NCBI RefSeq assembly: GCF_024519315.1
Contig: NZ_JANIIC010000029.1
Location: 1 to 64,000 of the forward strand
DNA: 64,000 nucleotides
Source of the DNA: Streptomyces malaysiensis subsp. samsunensis
GTDB taxonomy: Bacteria; Actinomycetota; Actinomycetes; Streptomycetales; Streptomycetaceae
Reading direction: 5' to 3'
The notes under the pieces are model-generated. The model worked only from the letters and a program-made list of their open reading frames with translations, searched no databases and was not told where the DNA came from. The position numbers were made by a program, and so were the translations under genes. The first letter of the stretch is position 1. The number at the start of each line of letters is the position of its first letter. Shown here piece by piece: positions 42,657-51,141 of the stretch.

Positions 42657-45033
42657 CGCCGGCAGCACCAAGGGGCTGTTCCGTCCAGATGGTCTTTCCG
42701 GTATGTCCGTACCGGCAGCCCCAGCGGGACGCGAGCTGGGCTACGAGGAACAGGCCGCGACCTCCCTCGTCGGTGGTACGAGCCCGGCGCAGCCGCGGCT
42801 GAGTGTTGCTGGGGTCGGAGATCTCGCATACCAACACGTCCTCGCGGATGAGCCGCAGCCCCACCGGCCCGCCGGCGTAGCGGATGGCGTTGGTGATCAG
42901 TTCACTCACCAGCAATTCGGTGGTGAACGCGACGTCCTCCGCGTCCAGTCCCCAGGCCGCGAGCTGGCGGGTGGTGGCCTCCCTGGCGCTTGCCACCTGG
43001 GTCAGGTCGGCGGCGAATTCCCAGCTCGCGACGTTGTCCGACGGGATCGCCCGGGTGCGGGCCAGGAGCAGGGCGATGTCGTCCCGGGCCGGGGCATCGC
43101 CGGTGTCGGCGAGCAGGGAGCAGCCGATGTCGTCCAGGGTTCGACCAGGGCCACCAAAGGCGGCCAGGTCGTCGGTCAGTTGCTGGATTCCGGCAGCGAG
43201 ATCGTGATCTCCATGTTCGACCAGCCCGTCCGTGTAGAGAGCGAGGATGGAGCCGGGCCCCACATGGGTCTCGGCGACCTCGAAGGGCATGCCCCCCACC
43301 CCGAGGGGAGGCCCAGGGGTGACGTCGATGTCCCGCACCGTGCCATCGGGCCTGACGACGATGGGTGGCGGATGGCCCGCGCTGGCCATCGTGCAGCGTC
43401 CGGTGACGGGGTCGTAGACAACGTAAAGGCAGGTCGCACCGACCGTGTCCTGCTGTCCTTGAGGCGCCTCGTTGCCGAGTTGCTGGACGAGGTCGTCGAC
43501 ATGCGTGAGGAGCTCGTCCGGCTCCATTTCCAGGTCGGCAAGAGTGTGGATGGCGGCCCGGAGGCGGCCCATCGTGGCGGTGGCCGGCAGCCCGTGCCCG
43601 GTCACATCCCCGATGATGAGGGCGACCCGCAGGGACGGCAGAGGGATGGCTTCGAACCAGTCTCCGCTGATGTCGGCCCCACCTCCGGCGGGCCGGTAGA
43701 AGCCGGTGGTTTCGGCCGCTGGAGTGTCCGTGGCGGCGCGGGGAAGCAGGCGCTGTTGCAGGACGACTGCTTCCCGGTGCTCGCGCGTGTATCGGCGGGC
43801 ATTGTCGACGCTCAGCGCACCGCGGGTAGCGATCTCCGTCAGCAACTCCGCGTCCGCCTGGTCAAATGGCTCAGGCCGGCTGGTCCGCCAGACCACAACG
43901 GCTCCGAGCACGAGCCCTCGGGCGAACAGAGGTGCCGCCACCAACGAGTGCCCGTGCTCGGGAATCAAGAACGCGGCCAGTTGCGGGTCGAACTCAATCA
44001 TGGCCATGAAGGTCGCCCGGTCCGATGCCACCACGGTTTCGCCGTGCTGGACCCTGCGCAGGACGGGTAGGTCCGGCATCGGGGGTTCATCGCCGAGTTC
44101 GGGGGGCCAGAGCCCTGGTGGCCAGGGACCGACCGATGCCGCGGCGGCCCTGCGCAGGTGCCACTGTCCCGGGCCGGCCAGTTTCGGGGGCTCGTCGCCG
44201 TCGAGCACGGCTTCGGCGAGGCTGACCCAGGCCAGGTCCCCGAGCGCCGGGACGAGAACATCCACCAGGTCCTGAGCTGTGCGCAGAACGTCGAGGGAAC
44301 GGCCGACCCGTGTTGCCGCTTCATGGCGCAGATCCAGGTGGTGGCTGGAGCGCTGCTGCTCGGTGATGTCGGTGAACAGGGTGACAAGGCCGGTGGAGCG
44401 CCCCTTCGCATCCTGCAGTCGGAAGGCCGACAGCGACAAGCACCATTCCTTACCGGGCCCGCGGGGGGTCCGAACGCGCTGCTTCCGATCGATCATCGGA
44501 ATGCCGGTGGCCAGTACCTGCCGCAGCGCCGCGGCAGCGTCCGGGTCAGAGATGATCTCGTGCAGTTGGCTGTCGACCACCATGATCCCGCCGAACATTT
44601 CGGGGGTGACGTTGCTGTGGACGGTAACCAAGTCCATGTCATGGATGCCGATCCCCACGCGGTCCTGCACCAGCAGCGCGCGCAGGACGGCCTCGTTCCG
44701 CTCCCAGCCGGTGACGCGGTGCGTGGGCGCAGCCAGGACGAGAAGGTGAGGCGTGCCGTCCAACGGCAGCACGTCGAAGGTGACCTCCACCGCGCGGTCG
44801 GAACCATGCCGTAGCAGCGCCTGCCCCGCGCTTCCAGACCCCCACGTCGGATCCGGTTCCTGGACGAGCAGCCGCCGGAGCGAGTGACCGCACACGTCCG
44901 CGGGTGAGCGGTCCAGCAGCCGCGCGGCCGCTCGGGACCACCCCCGTACGATGCCGTTGCCATCGACCAGGGCGGCCGCCGCGTCGCCGAACGGGAACGC
45001 TCCGCCTCGCTCATGATCGCTGAAGGCGTTCAT
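42640..45033 (-). CDS. Cytoplasmic sensor phosphatase: PAS-PAS-GAF-SpoIIE-HATPase
   Basis: A 797-residue signalling protein from ATG 45033, with GAGGAG just upstream; longer in-frame starts have no such site. Two PAS regions (about 10-95 and 110-235), a GAF domain (about 250-420), a SpoIIE/PP2C domain (about 450-670; GDWFEAIPLP, GDVTGHG, YTDGLVE, DDIALL) and an RsbW-like ATPase (about 685-785; ELLVSELITNAIRY, DEGGRGLF) are visible. There is no membrane segment, unlike the paralogue at 17929, so it senses an internal signal. It splits two catabolic blocks and may couple metabolism to a sigma-factor pathway, but no STAS or sigma gene is nearby. Confidence 0.85.
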   Translation of the reverse strand: MNAFSDHERGGAFPFGDAAAALVDGNGIVRGWSRAAARLLDRSPADVCGHSLRRLLVQEPDPTWGSGSAGQALLRHGSDRAVEVTFDVLPLDGTPHLLVLAAPTHRVTGWERNEAVLRALLVQDRVGIGIHDMDLVTVHSNVTPEMFGGIMVVDSQLHEIISDPDAAAALRQVLATGIPMIDRKQRVRTPRGPGKEWCLSLSAFRLQDAKGRSTGLVTLFTDITEQQRSSHHLDLRHEAATRVGRSLDVLRTAQDLVDVLVPALGDLAWVSLAEAVLDGDEPPKLAGPGQWHLRRAAAASVGPWPPGLWPPELGDEPPMPDLPVLRRVQHGETVVASDRATFMAMIEFDPQLAAFLIPEHGHSLVAAPLFARGLVLGAVVVWRTSRPEPFDQADAELLTEIATRGALSVDNARRYTREHREAVVLQQRLLPRAATDTPAAETTGFYRPAGGGADISGDWFEAIPLPSLRVALIIGDVTGHGLPATATMGRLRAAIHTLADLEMEPDELLTHVDDLVQQLGNEAPQGQQDTVGATCLYVVYDPVTGRCTMASAGHPPPIVVRPDGTVRDIDVTPGPPLGVGGMPFEVAETHVGPGSILALYTDGLVEHGDHDLAAGIQQLTDDLAAFGGPGRTLDDIGCSLLADTGDAPARDDIALLLARTRAIPSDNVASWEFAADLTQVASAREATTRQLAAWGLDAEDVAFTTELLVSELITNAIRYAGGPVGLRLIREDVLVCEISDPSNTQPRLRRARTTDEGGRGLFLVAQLASRWGCRYGHTGKTIWTEQPLGAAGARAGQ

Positions 45034-45279
45034 CTCGCTCCTCATTAGCGATGCTACTGCCCAGAACGCTGCGTCCATTATGTCCAATCTGGCTGCATAT
45101 GCTCCATGGGTGGACGGCATCCCTTGCGTGACGAATGGCCCCGAGCGTCCAGGGCCGCGTCGAAGCCAGGGCGAACCGCTACTCGGCACGCATGCCCGGT
45201 GACCCTCGGTGTGCTCCCGTTGTCCACGCCGGTGTCGGTGAACCCTCGCTGGGCGAACAGCCGCGTCGCGTACTCGCGC

Positions 45280-46962
45280 TTACGGTGTGGTGGCCGCGGG
45301 TGTGGCGAGCCGTGTCGCGATGTCGGCGCGCATCGCGTTCTTGTCGATCTTGCCGACGGCCGTACGTGGCAGGGCATCGACCTTCTCGACGCGTTCCGGC
45401 CACTTGAACTTCGCTACGCCGCGGTGGGCGAAGTAGTGCTGTATGTCGGCAAGATCGACCGGCGATCCTGGCTGGGGAACGATGTAGGCGCATGCCTTCT
45501 CACCCAGCCGCGCGTCAGGCATCGCCACGACGGCGACGGCCGCGATCGCCGGGTGTCCGGCCAGGAGTGCCTCGAGTTCGTCGACGCTGATCTTCTCCCC
45601 GCCGCGGTTGATGACGTCTTTGATCCGGCCCTCGATCGAATAACAGCGGTAACCGTCCTCGATCCGCGTCATGCCCAGATCGCCGGTGCGGTAGAAGCCC
45701 TGCGAGGTGAAGGCGCGAGCGTTGTGAGCAACGGTCTCCTCAGCCTCTTCGGTGGAACGTGCGTCGAAGTATCCGCGGATGGTGTATGGGCCGCGGACGC
45801 ACAACTCGCCGATCTCGCCGTCGGGTACTTCGGTCTCCGTACCAGGGGCGAGGACGACGACCTCGTCCAGTGGGCTGAGGGGGACGCCGACCGAGTAGCG
45901 GCGAGCCGCCCGGGGGGCGGACAGGGGGGTCACGCTGAAGAAGCCCTCAGCCATGCCATACAGCTGGCCCACCCAGATTTCGGCTCCTTCGAAGACCTCG
46001 AACATGCCCTCAGGCGGCTTCGAGCCCGAGATGATGACCCGGCGGAGATGAGTGGCGCTTTGCACCATGGGCGCGGCGAATGCCGCCATGGGCGTCGCGG
46101 CGATGATGTCCGTGATGCGTTCGCCGGCCATGGCGGGCAGGATCACATCGGCGACGGGCGGGAGGAGCAGTGCCGTCGCGCCCACGCTGTGGGCGCCGTG
46201 CAGCGTGCAGACGATGCCGGCGTTGTGCACGATCGGGAGCACGTGCGCGACGCGGGCGCCGGCGTCCCAGCCGAGCGTTCGCGCGTATTCTCGCGCGTTG
46301 CACCAGTACTCGTGGTGCAGCCTGGGGATCAGCTTCGGGGTCCCCGTGGTTCCTCCGGACAGTTGCAGAACGGCAACGTCGTCCGGGTCCAGACTCGCCT
46401 GCACGGCCTCGACGCGCTCGCGGGCGGCAGCGGGGTCGCCTTCACCGGCGAGGTCCTCGATGCGCACGCCGGCGGTGCCCGGCTCGGCCGCGACGGTGAG
46501 CTGGACGCGCAGGCTCGGGACCCGTTCGGCCATCTCGGCGGCGAAGCTCTGCATGTCGAACTTGGGCGACACTTCCACCAGGTGCGCTGCCGCGGCGGCC
46601 CGGTGTCCGATCGCCTCGATCTCATGGTGCCGGTGCGCGGCCAGAGTGCAGACCGGCACCAGTCCCGCCTTCAATACCCCGAACCACGCCAGCACCGCGC
46701 CGATGCTGTTGGTTGTCTGGAACAGGACACGCTCGCCGGGTACAAGCCCCAGGTCGAGCAGACCCGCTGCGATCCGGTCGCCGGCGACCGAGAGCTCGGC
46801 GTAGGTCAGTCGGCCGTCGGGCGCTACTACCGACTCCTTCCGCGGAAAGGCGTCCGCAATCTTCTGCCACTGCTGGATCAGCGTGGAGTCGCTCCAGGCT
46901 CCCGCGCGCCGGTATCGCTCGACGAGGGCGGCAGGGTGAGTGACAAGACCGTGGCGCGTCAT
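45280..46962 (-). CDS. Aryl-AMP/aryl-CoA ligase, 2,3-dihydroxybenzoate/salicylate-type
   Basis: A 560-residue ANL ligase from ATG 46962 with AAGGAGGG upstream. The P-loop is LSGGTTGTPKLIPR, the form used by 2,3-dihydroxybenzoate/salicylate-AMP ligases. YGMAEGFFSVTPL, GFYRTGDLGM and GRIKDVINRGGEKIS follow, with a catalytic Lys in TAVGKIDK. It is downstream of a salicylyl-CoA-hydroxylase-like gene in the same direction (67-bp gap). A route of activation followed by ring hydroxylation of the thioester is likely, as in salicylate breakdown through salicylyl-CoA and gentisyl-CoA in Streptomyces (inference). A siderophore role is less likely because no NRPS genes are near. Confidence 0.85.
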   Translation of the reverse strand: MTRHGLVTHPAALVERYRRAGAWSDSTLIQQWQKIADAFPRKESVVAPDGRLTYAELSVAGDRIAAGLLDLGLVPGERVLFQTTNSIGAVLAWFGVLKAGLVPVCTLAAHRHHEIEAIGHRAAAAAHLVEVSPKFDMQSFAAEMAERVPSLRVQLTVAAEPGTAGVRIEDLAGEGDPAAARERVEAVQASLDPDDVAVLQLSGGTTGTPKLIPRLHHEYWCNAREYARTLGWDAGARVAHVLPIVHNAGIVCTLHGAHSVGATALLLPPVADVILPAMAGERITDIIAATPMAAFAAPMVQSATHLRRVIISGSKPPEGMFEVFEGAEIWVGQLYGMAEGFFSVTPLSAPRAARRYSVGVPLSPLDEVVVLAPGTETEVPDGEIGELCVRGPYTIRGYFDARSTEEAEETVAHNARAFTSQGFYRTGDLGMTRIEDGYRCYSIEGRIKDVINRGGEKISVDELEALLAGHPAIAAVAVVAMPDARLGEKACAYIVPQPGSPVDLADIQHYFAHRGVAKFKWPERVEKVDALPRTAVGKIDKNAMRADIATRLATPAATTP

Positions 46963-47029
46963 GGATCCCTCCTTGGACCTGACGATGATGGTGCCGTGAA
47001 CTCCGCCGTGGAACGGAGCAGCTCTGGTT

Positions 47030-48565
47030 TCAACGAAAGCGAACGAGGTCGGCGCGCGCTCCGAGCAGGGCACCCACGGCATCGGCCGCCAGAGAGGCGG
47101 GCAGGTCGACCCCGACGACGGCGCCTGTGTCGAGCCGCAGCCGTTCGGCCAGATCGCAGCGGCTTAGCGCGGCGGGGCGCCCCCCGTCGCCGGTCAGCCA
47201 GAGCATCCGGGCGCCGGCCTCCAGCATGCCGCGGGCCCGGGCCACGACGTGTGCCCCTTCAGGACCCCACGGGTCGGTGACGGACTCGGCCAGCGGTACC
47301 GCGAAGGCCGTGAGGTCCTCGCAGTCCACCACCCTTCGCCCTATGCCTGGTATCGAACTGCCGAGGACGGCGTTGGCGAGCTGTGCCGGATCGGCGGCGG
47401 TCTCGGCTGAGAGTTCCTCACCGCCGAAGGCGGTGGCGGCGTCGGCGACCACGTCGGGATGCCACTCGGCGAAACGGTCCACCGTGACGTTTCCGGCGCG
47501 TGTCATGTATGAGGTCATCAGGCGAGCGGGGGTGAGATCGAGCCGTCGGGGGAAGTTCTTCCACCAGACGTGGCTCCGGGCGGCGATCGCCTGGAAGCGC
47601 TCTACCCAGGGTCGGCGAATGGCTTCGTATCGTTCGAGCGCCGCAGCGATCGAAGCCTCGCCGACGAGGGCCTGGGCGAGGGCGATGGCGTCCTCGAGGG
47701 CCAGCTTGGTGCCCGAGCCGATCGAGTAGTGCGCCGTATGCGCGGCATCGCCGAGCAGCGCGACGTTGTCGTGGCACCAGCGCCCGCAGCGCACGGTGGC
47801 GAACCGCTGCCACCGGGTCCGGTTTCCGAGTAGCCGATGTCCCAGGAGAACGTCGGAGAAGACGTCTGCCAGGTACTCCAGACTCCGCTCGTCGGAGCTG
47901 CCCTCTTCCGTGTGCGCGTCGGCGACATCGAGTGCCGCTCTCCGCCAGGTCGCCTCGTCGGTCTCGACGAGGAAGGTGCTGCGATCCGGCCCGTACGGAT
48001 AGGCATGGACGACGAAAACGCCGTGCGGAGTGTGGGCCGGTACGAAAGTGGCGTGGTCCAGTGCGAAGTCGGTCGCCGCCCAGAGGTACAGCGCGTCGTC
48101 GAGCTCGACCTGGGCACGAAACTCTGGCGCGAGCTTCTCACGCACACCACTGCGGACACCGTCCGCGGCCACGATGAGATCCGCCTCGAGATCGGGCAGG
48201 TCCACATGGGCGGTCACCATCCGGACACCCGCGCGCACCGCGTGTATGCGGAGAATGTCCAGGAGCACGGCTCTCCCGATGGCGACGTTGCCCCCGCCGG
48301 GCAGCCGGACACCGGCCCCTACACGCATCTCCATCCCGTGACCGGCGTGCCCGGCTCGACGGATGTCGGCGGCGGAGTCGGGGTCGGCCTCGTCCAGGCT
48401 CCGCAGCGTGCTGGGGGTCAGTCCCACACCGAATCCGAAGGTCCGCCCGTCCACGTTCCGTTCGTAGACCGTGACCTCCCAGGACGGGCATGCCAGCTTG
48501 ATCAAACGCGCCGCATACAGCCCGCCCGGGCCGCCCCCGATCACCGCTATCCGCCGCGCGTCCAC
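47030..48565 (-). CDS. FAD-dependent monooxygenase, salicylyl-CoA 5-hydroxylase-like
   Basis: A 511-residue flavoprotein. It starts at GTG 48565 after GAGGAGGG. The FAD motif IGGGPGGLYAARL lies at residues 9-21, VAADGVRSGVR follows, and LLGDAAHTAHYSIGSGTKLALEDA is the second FAD motif. This last form, with HYSIGSGTKLA, is characteristic of the aryl-CoA hydroxylase branch (salicylyl-CoA 5-hydroxylase, 2-aminobenzoyl-CoA monooxygenase). Only the hydroxylase part is present, with no fused reductase. With the ligase at 45280 it forms an activation-hydroxylation module. The divergent VOC operon begins about 270 bases away, and a shared promoter region lies at 48583-48627. Confidence 0.85.
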   Translation of the reverse strand: MDARRIAVIGGGPGGLYAARLIKLACPSWEVTVYERNVDGRTFGFGVGLTPSTLRSLDEADPDSAADIRRAGHAGHGMEMRVGAGVRLPGGGNVAIGRAVLLDILRIHAVRAGVRMVTAHVDLPDLEADLIVAADGVRSGVREKLAPEFRAQVELDDALYLWAATDFALDHATFVPAHTPHGVFVVHAYPYGPDRSTFLVETDEATWRRAALDVADAHTEEGSSDERSLEYLADVFSDVLLGHRLLGNRTRWQRFATVRCGRWCHDNVALLGDAAHTAHYSIGSGTKLALEDAIALAQALVGEASIAAALERYEAIRRPWVERFQAIAARSHVWWKNFPRRLDLTPARLMTSYMTRAGNVTVDRFAEWHPDVVADAATAFGGEELSAETAADPAQLANAVLGSSIPGIGRRVVDCEDLTAFAVPLAESVTDPWGPEGAHVVARARGMLEAGARMLWLTGDGGRPAALSRCDLAERLRLDTGAVVGVDLPASLAADAVGALLGARADLVRFR

Positions 48566-48582
48566 TCTGTGCCCTCCTCAAC

Positions 48583-48627
48583 TTGACAGCTTTTACGGAA
48601 GCGTAGAATATTCAATGAGAATGTCAA
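48583..48627. promoter_or_regulatory. Divergent promoter region
   Basis: TTGACA at 48583 followed 17 bases later by GAATAT (48606) reads rightward. TTGACA on the minus strand (48627-48622), followed 16 bases later by TACGCT, reads leftward toward GTG 48565. The two -35 boxes form an inverted repeat and GAATATTC lies between them, so one regulator could control both directions. The TetR gene at 51142 is a candidate. Confidence 0.5.
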
Positions 48628-48652
48628 CACGGGCGGATGGCGGGAGGACGGA

Positions 48653-48820
48653 ATGGGGATCCGCCGGGTCGGACTGGTCGTGCCCGGTTCGGAATTCGGC
48701 CTGCCAGTGCTGCCCGCGGCGACGGCCGGCGCATACAGCGTGCTGCGCCCCCTGGACCTGCCACCCGTACTCCCCGGTGCCGGCCGCCTGCTGGGCTCCG
48801 GCGCAACTGTCCCGGCCTGA
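48653..48820 (+). CDS. Possible small protein, 55 residues
   Basis: ATG 48653 has GGGAGGA five bases upstream and opens a 55-codon frame ending at TGA 48820, 17 bases before the VOC gene. It starts MGIRRVGLVVPGSEFGLP and is rich in Pro, Ala and Gly. Nothing in it is recognised. Position and ribosome site support translation as leader gene of the operon, but it may also be a chance frame in GC-rich DNA. Confidence 0.35.
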   Translation: MGIRRVGLVVPGSEFGLPVLPAATAGAYSVLRPLDLPPVLPGAGRLLGSGATVPA

Positions 48821-48837
48821 GTGTGATGGAGGAAGCC

Positions 48838-49500
48838 ATGTCTCAACTGCGCCACGTAGTTCGTGGTGTCGACCATGCCGCGTTCCCGACCTTCGATCCG
48901 GCCGGCACGGTGCGGTTCTACCGCGATGTCCTCGGTTTCCCGGTAGTGCACTCAATCTGCGCGGCCGGTTGGGGCCCCGAAGGCCACCCGGATTTCATCC
49001 ACTTCTTCTTCGATATCGGCAACGATGACCGGCTGGCGTTCTTCTACTACTTCGGTCTCGACACTGACGTCGCTGGACACCCGGCGGAGAAGGGGGACGT
49101 GTACGCCCGTTTCGGGGCCGATGTTCCCGACTTCTTCGTCCGCTCCCGTCACCTGGCCATTCATGTCGACACCGAGGAGGATCTGCTCGAGTACCGGCGG
49201 CGCCTTGACGCCAGTGAGTGGCCCGTCGAGCTACAGATACAGCACGAGACGATAGAGTCGATCTACACGCACGATCCGAACGGCTACATGTTCGAGATCA
49301 CTCGAGCGCTACGGCCTGTTCTTCCTCAGGAAGATCTCGACGCGCAGCTCACCATCGAGGCATTGCTCGATGTCGTCGCCGGCCCCGATCCGAGCATGGC
49401 CGCACTGATTGCCCGGAAGGCGGAACTGATCGTCACGCGCGCGGAGGCATGGGAGGCCGAGCGGCGCGAGCACGCTGATCGGGCAGGGAGCGTCTCGTGA
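48838..49500 (+). CDS. VOC-superfamily protein (glyoxalase/extradiol dioxygenase fold)
   Basis: A 220-residue protein; ATG 48838 follows ATGGAGGA. GVDHAAFPTFDPAGTVRFYRDVLGFPV starts the first beta-alpha-beta-beta-beta module. HLAIHVDTEEDLLEYRRRL and YTHDPNGYMFEITR hold the second His and the Glu of the usual metal triad. A helical tail of about 60 residues (after RPVLPQEDLD) is longer than in plain glyoxalases. It could be an extradiol-type dioxygenase, an isomerase or a thioester-processing enzyme. It overlaps the next gene by four bases and faces the aryl-CoA hydroxylase. Confidence 0.8.
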   Translation: MSQLRHVVRGVDHAAFPTFDPAGTVRFYRDVLGFPVVHSICAAGWGPEGHPDFIHFFFDIGNDDRLAFFYYFGLDTDVAGHPAEKGDVYARFGADVPDFFVRSRHLAIHVDTEEDLLEYRRRLDASEWPVELQIQHETIESIYTHDPNGYMFEITRALRPVLPQEDLDAQLTIEALLDVVAGPDPSMAALIARKAELIVTRAEAWEAERREHADRAGSVS

Positions 49501-49742
49501 TTGCTCTTTACCTCCTCGACGTACCTGAGAACACCGGGGCGATCAAGGTGGCCGAACAGCTCGACGATGTGAAGATCCAGCGGCGCGGCCCGTATTTCGA
49601 GGTGTCGGCAGATGCCACGATCGTCATCGACCGCCGTGCCACGGCGATGCGCCACGCCGTTTGGTATTCGTGTATCGCCGGAACCACCGGCTGCGTGATC
49701 AGCCAGTGGGACAAGGACGCGTTGCGGGCGGACCCGCTATGA
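49497..49742 (+). CDS. Small protein of unknown function, 81 residues
   Basis: It starts at GTG 49497 inside the VOC stop codon (GTGA) and ends inside the ATGA start of the hydrolase, so it is coupled on both sides and very likely translated. Its predicted strands (IALYLLDV, YFEVSADATIVIDRR, AVWYSCIAG) suggest a small alpha/beta fold. No signal peptide, membrane segment or metal motif is seen. I do not recognise the family. It could be a subunit or partner of the VOC protein. Confidence 0.65.
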   Translation: MIALYLLDVPENTGAIKVAEQLDDVKIQRRGPYFEVSADATIVIDRRATAMRHAVWYSCIAGTTGCVISQWDKDALRADPL

Positions 49743-50989
49743 CCGAATCTGCCATGGGCTCCACCCGGCTCGGCGCCGGGCGCTACCTCACCGCGGCCGA
49801 ACCGCCTGTGGGGACCGTGACGAGCCTGCACCGGCTGACAACCGCCGATGGTGCGACGGTCGACGGCGTACTGCGGAGCGTGCCCGGTGCGCAGACCGTT
49901 GTCTGCCTTGCTCACCCACGTCAGGACGTTACACATCATCCGCTGGTGGCGGAGCTGCTGGCCCGCGGGGCCGCCGTCTGGACCCAGGGAACGCGATCGG
50001 TGAACAACGATCTGGCGCTCGTGCACGAGCAAGCCCTGCTTGACATGGCCGCGGGCCAACTGTTCTTGCGCGAGCGTGGGTTCGAGCACGTCGTCACCTT
50101 GGGTCACTCCGGAGGCGGAGCGCTGTTCGCCTTCTATCACGAGCAGGCCGGTCTCCCGCCGCACAGCCGGTTGGCCACGACCGCCGCCGACCGTCCGACG
50201 GGACTCGACAAGGCCGACTTGCCGACACCGGATGGCGCGGTGTTCATGGCACCGCACCCTGGCCAGGGGGTCCTGCTGTCCCGGCTGATCGACCCCTCGG
50301 TCACCGATGAGCAGGATCCGCTCTCGGTGAATGAGGACCTGAACCCGTATGCGTCATCGAACGGGTTTGCCGAGCCGCCCGCGTCTTCGTCCTACTCCGA
50401 GCAATTCGTCGCGCGCTACCGAGAAGCCCAACTCGAACGCATCCGCCGAATCGACGCCATGGCGCGTGAGCGGGTGGCCGAGGCAGAAGAGGCGCGGGCG
50501 CGCTTCCGTCGCACCGGGGCCGCGGAGGACCGGCGGCGGGCACTGGCTCCGCGCATCCTCACCGTATTTCGCACGGATGCGGATCTGCGCAGTGTCGACC
50601 TCACCCTGGACCCGAACGACCGGCCGTACGGCTCCCTCTTCGGGCGTCGCCCGGATGTGACCAACTACGGGCTCATCGGTTTCGGGCGCATCGCCACAGC
50701 GGAGGCCTGGCTTTCGACGTGGTCAGCGACCTCGAGTAACGCTGGTTTCCTCCGTGCCGCTCCCGGCGTCGTGGCGCCGACCCTGTTGGTCGAGTTGTCC
50801 GGAGACCAGGCGTGCTTCCCGGCCGACATCGCCGCGATGTCTGCCGCGTTGGGCGCGTCCGACGTGACGACGGTACGGGTTGCCGGAACCCATTTCGGCG
50901 GTCCGATCGCCAAGGGAGAACCGACCGGCGCCACGCTTGCGGCTGCCGAGATCGGCAGATGGCTCGAGGCACGGTTCCCACTCGGCTGA
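49739..50989 (+). CDS. Alpha/beta-hydrolase, 416 residues
   Basis: ATG 49739 overlaps the preceding stop. VVCLAHPRQDVTHHPLV sits where the oxyanion loop is expected, and LGHSGGGALFAFY holds the nucleophile Ser124. A long insertion (about 200-300) with a charged helix (EAQLERIRRIDAMARERVAEAE, broken by turns) separates the core halves. A late His in VAGTHFGGP completes a triad. The size and insertion resemble large hydrolases seen in aromatic-degradation clusters. It may hydrolyse a thioester, ester or ring-cleavage product. It is the last gene of the VOC operon, followed by TetR in the same direction. Confidence 0.78.
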   Translation: MTESAMGSTRLGAGRYLTAAEPPVGTVTSLHRLTTADGATVDGVLRSVPGAQTVVCLAHPRQDVTHHPLVAELLARGAAVWTQGTRSVNNDLALVHEQALLDMAAGQLFLRERGFEHVVTLGHSGGGALFAFYHEQAGLPPHSRLATTAADRPTGLDKADLPTPDGAVFMAPHPGQGVLLSRLIDPSVTDEQDPLSVNEDLNPYASSNGFAEPPASSSYSEQFVARYREAQLERIRRIDAMARERVAEAEEARARFRRTGAAEDRRRALAPRILTVFRTDADLRSVDLTLDPNDRPYGSLFGRRPDVTNYGLIGFGRIATAEAWLSTWSATSSNAGFLRAAPGVVAPTLLVELSGDQACFPADIAAMSAALGASDVTTVRVAGTHFGGPIAKGEPTGATLAAAEIGRWLEARFPLG

Positions 50990-51141
50990 CCCGACACGGG
51001 TCCGGCCAGTTCTGAGTCACCGGATCGCGGGTACCGGTGCAGGGCATCGCCGACGAGGCGCGCACGCGCCCTTCGGCCGCGTTGAAAGCCGTGCGTGGGT
51101 GATCGCCGCACGCCGGGCTCGCCTCGGTTTATGCTGTCGCC

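Noticed and set aside
45280..46962. Siderophore starter ligase (DhbE/EntE type)
   Set aside because: The P-loop form fits, but no isochorismate or NRPS genes are nearby, and the neighbouring aryl-CoA hydroxylase points to catabolism.
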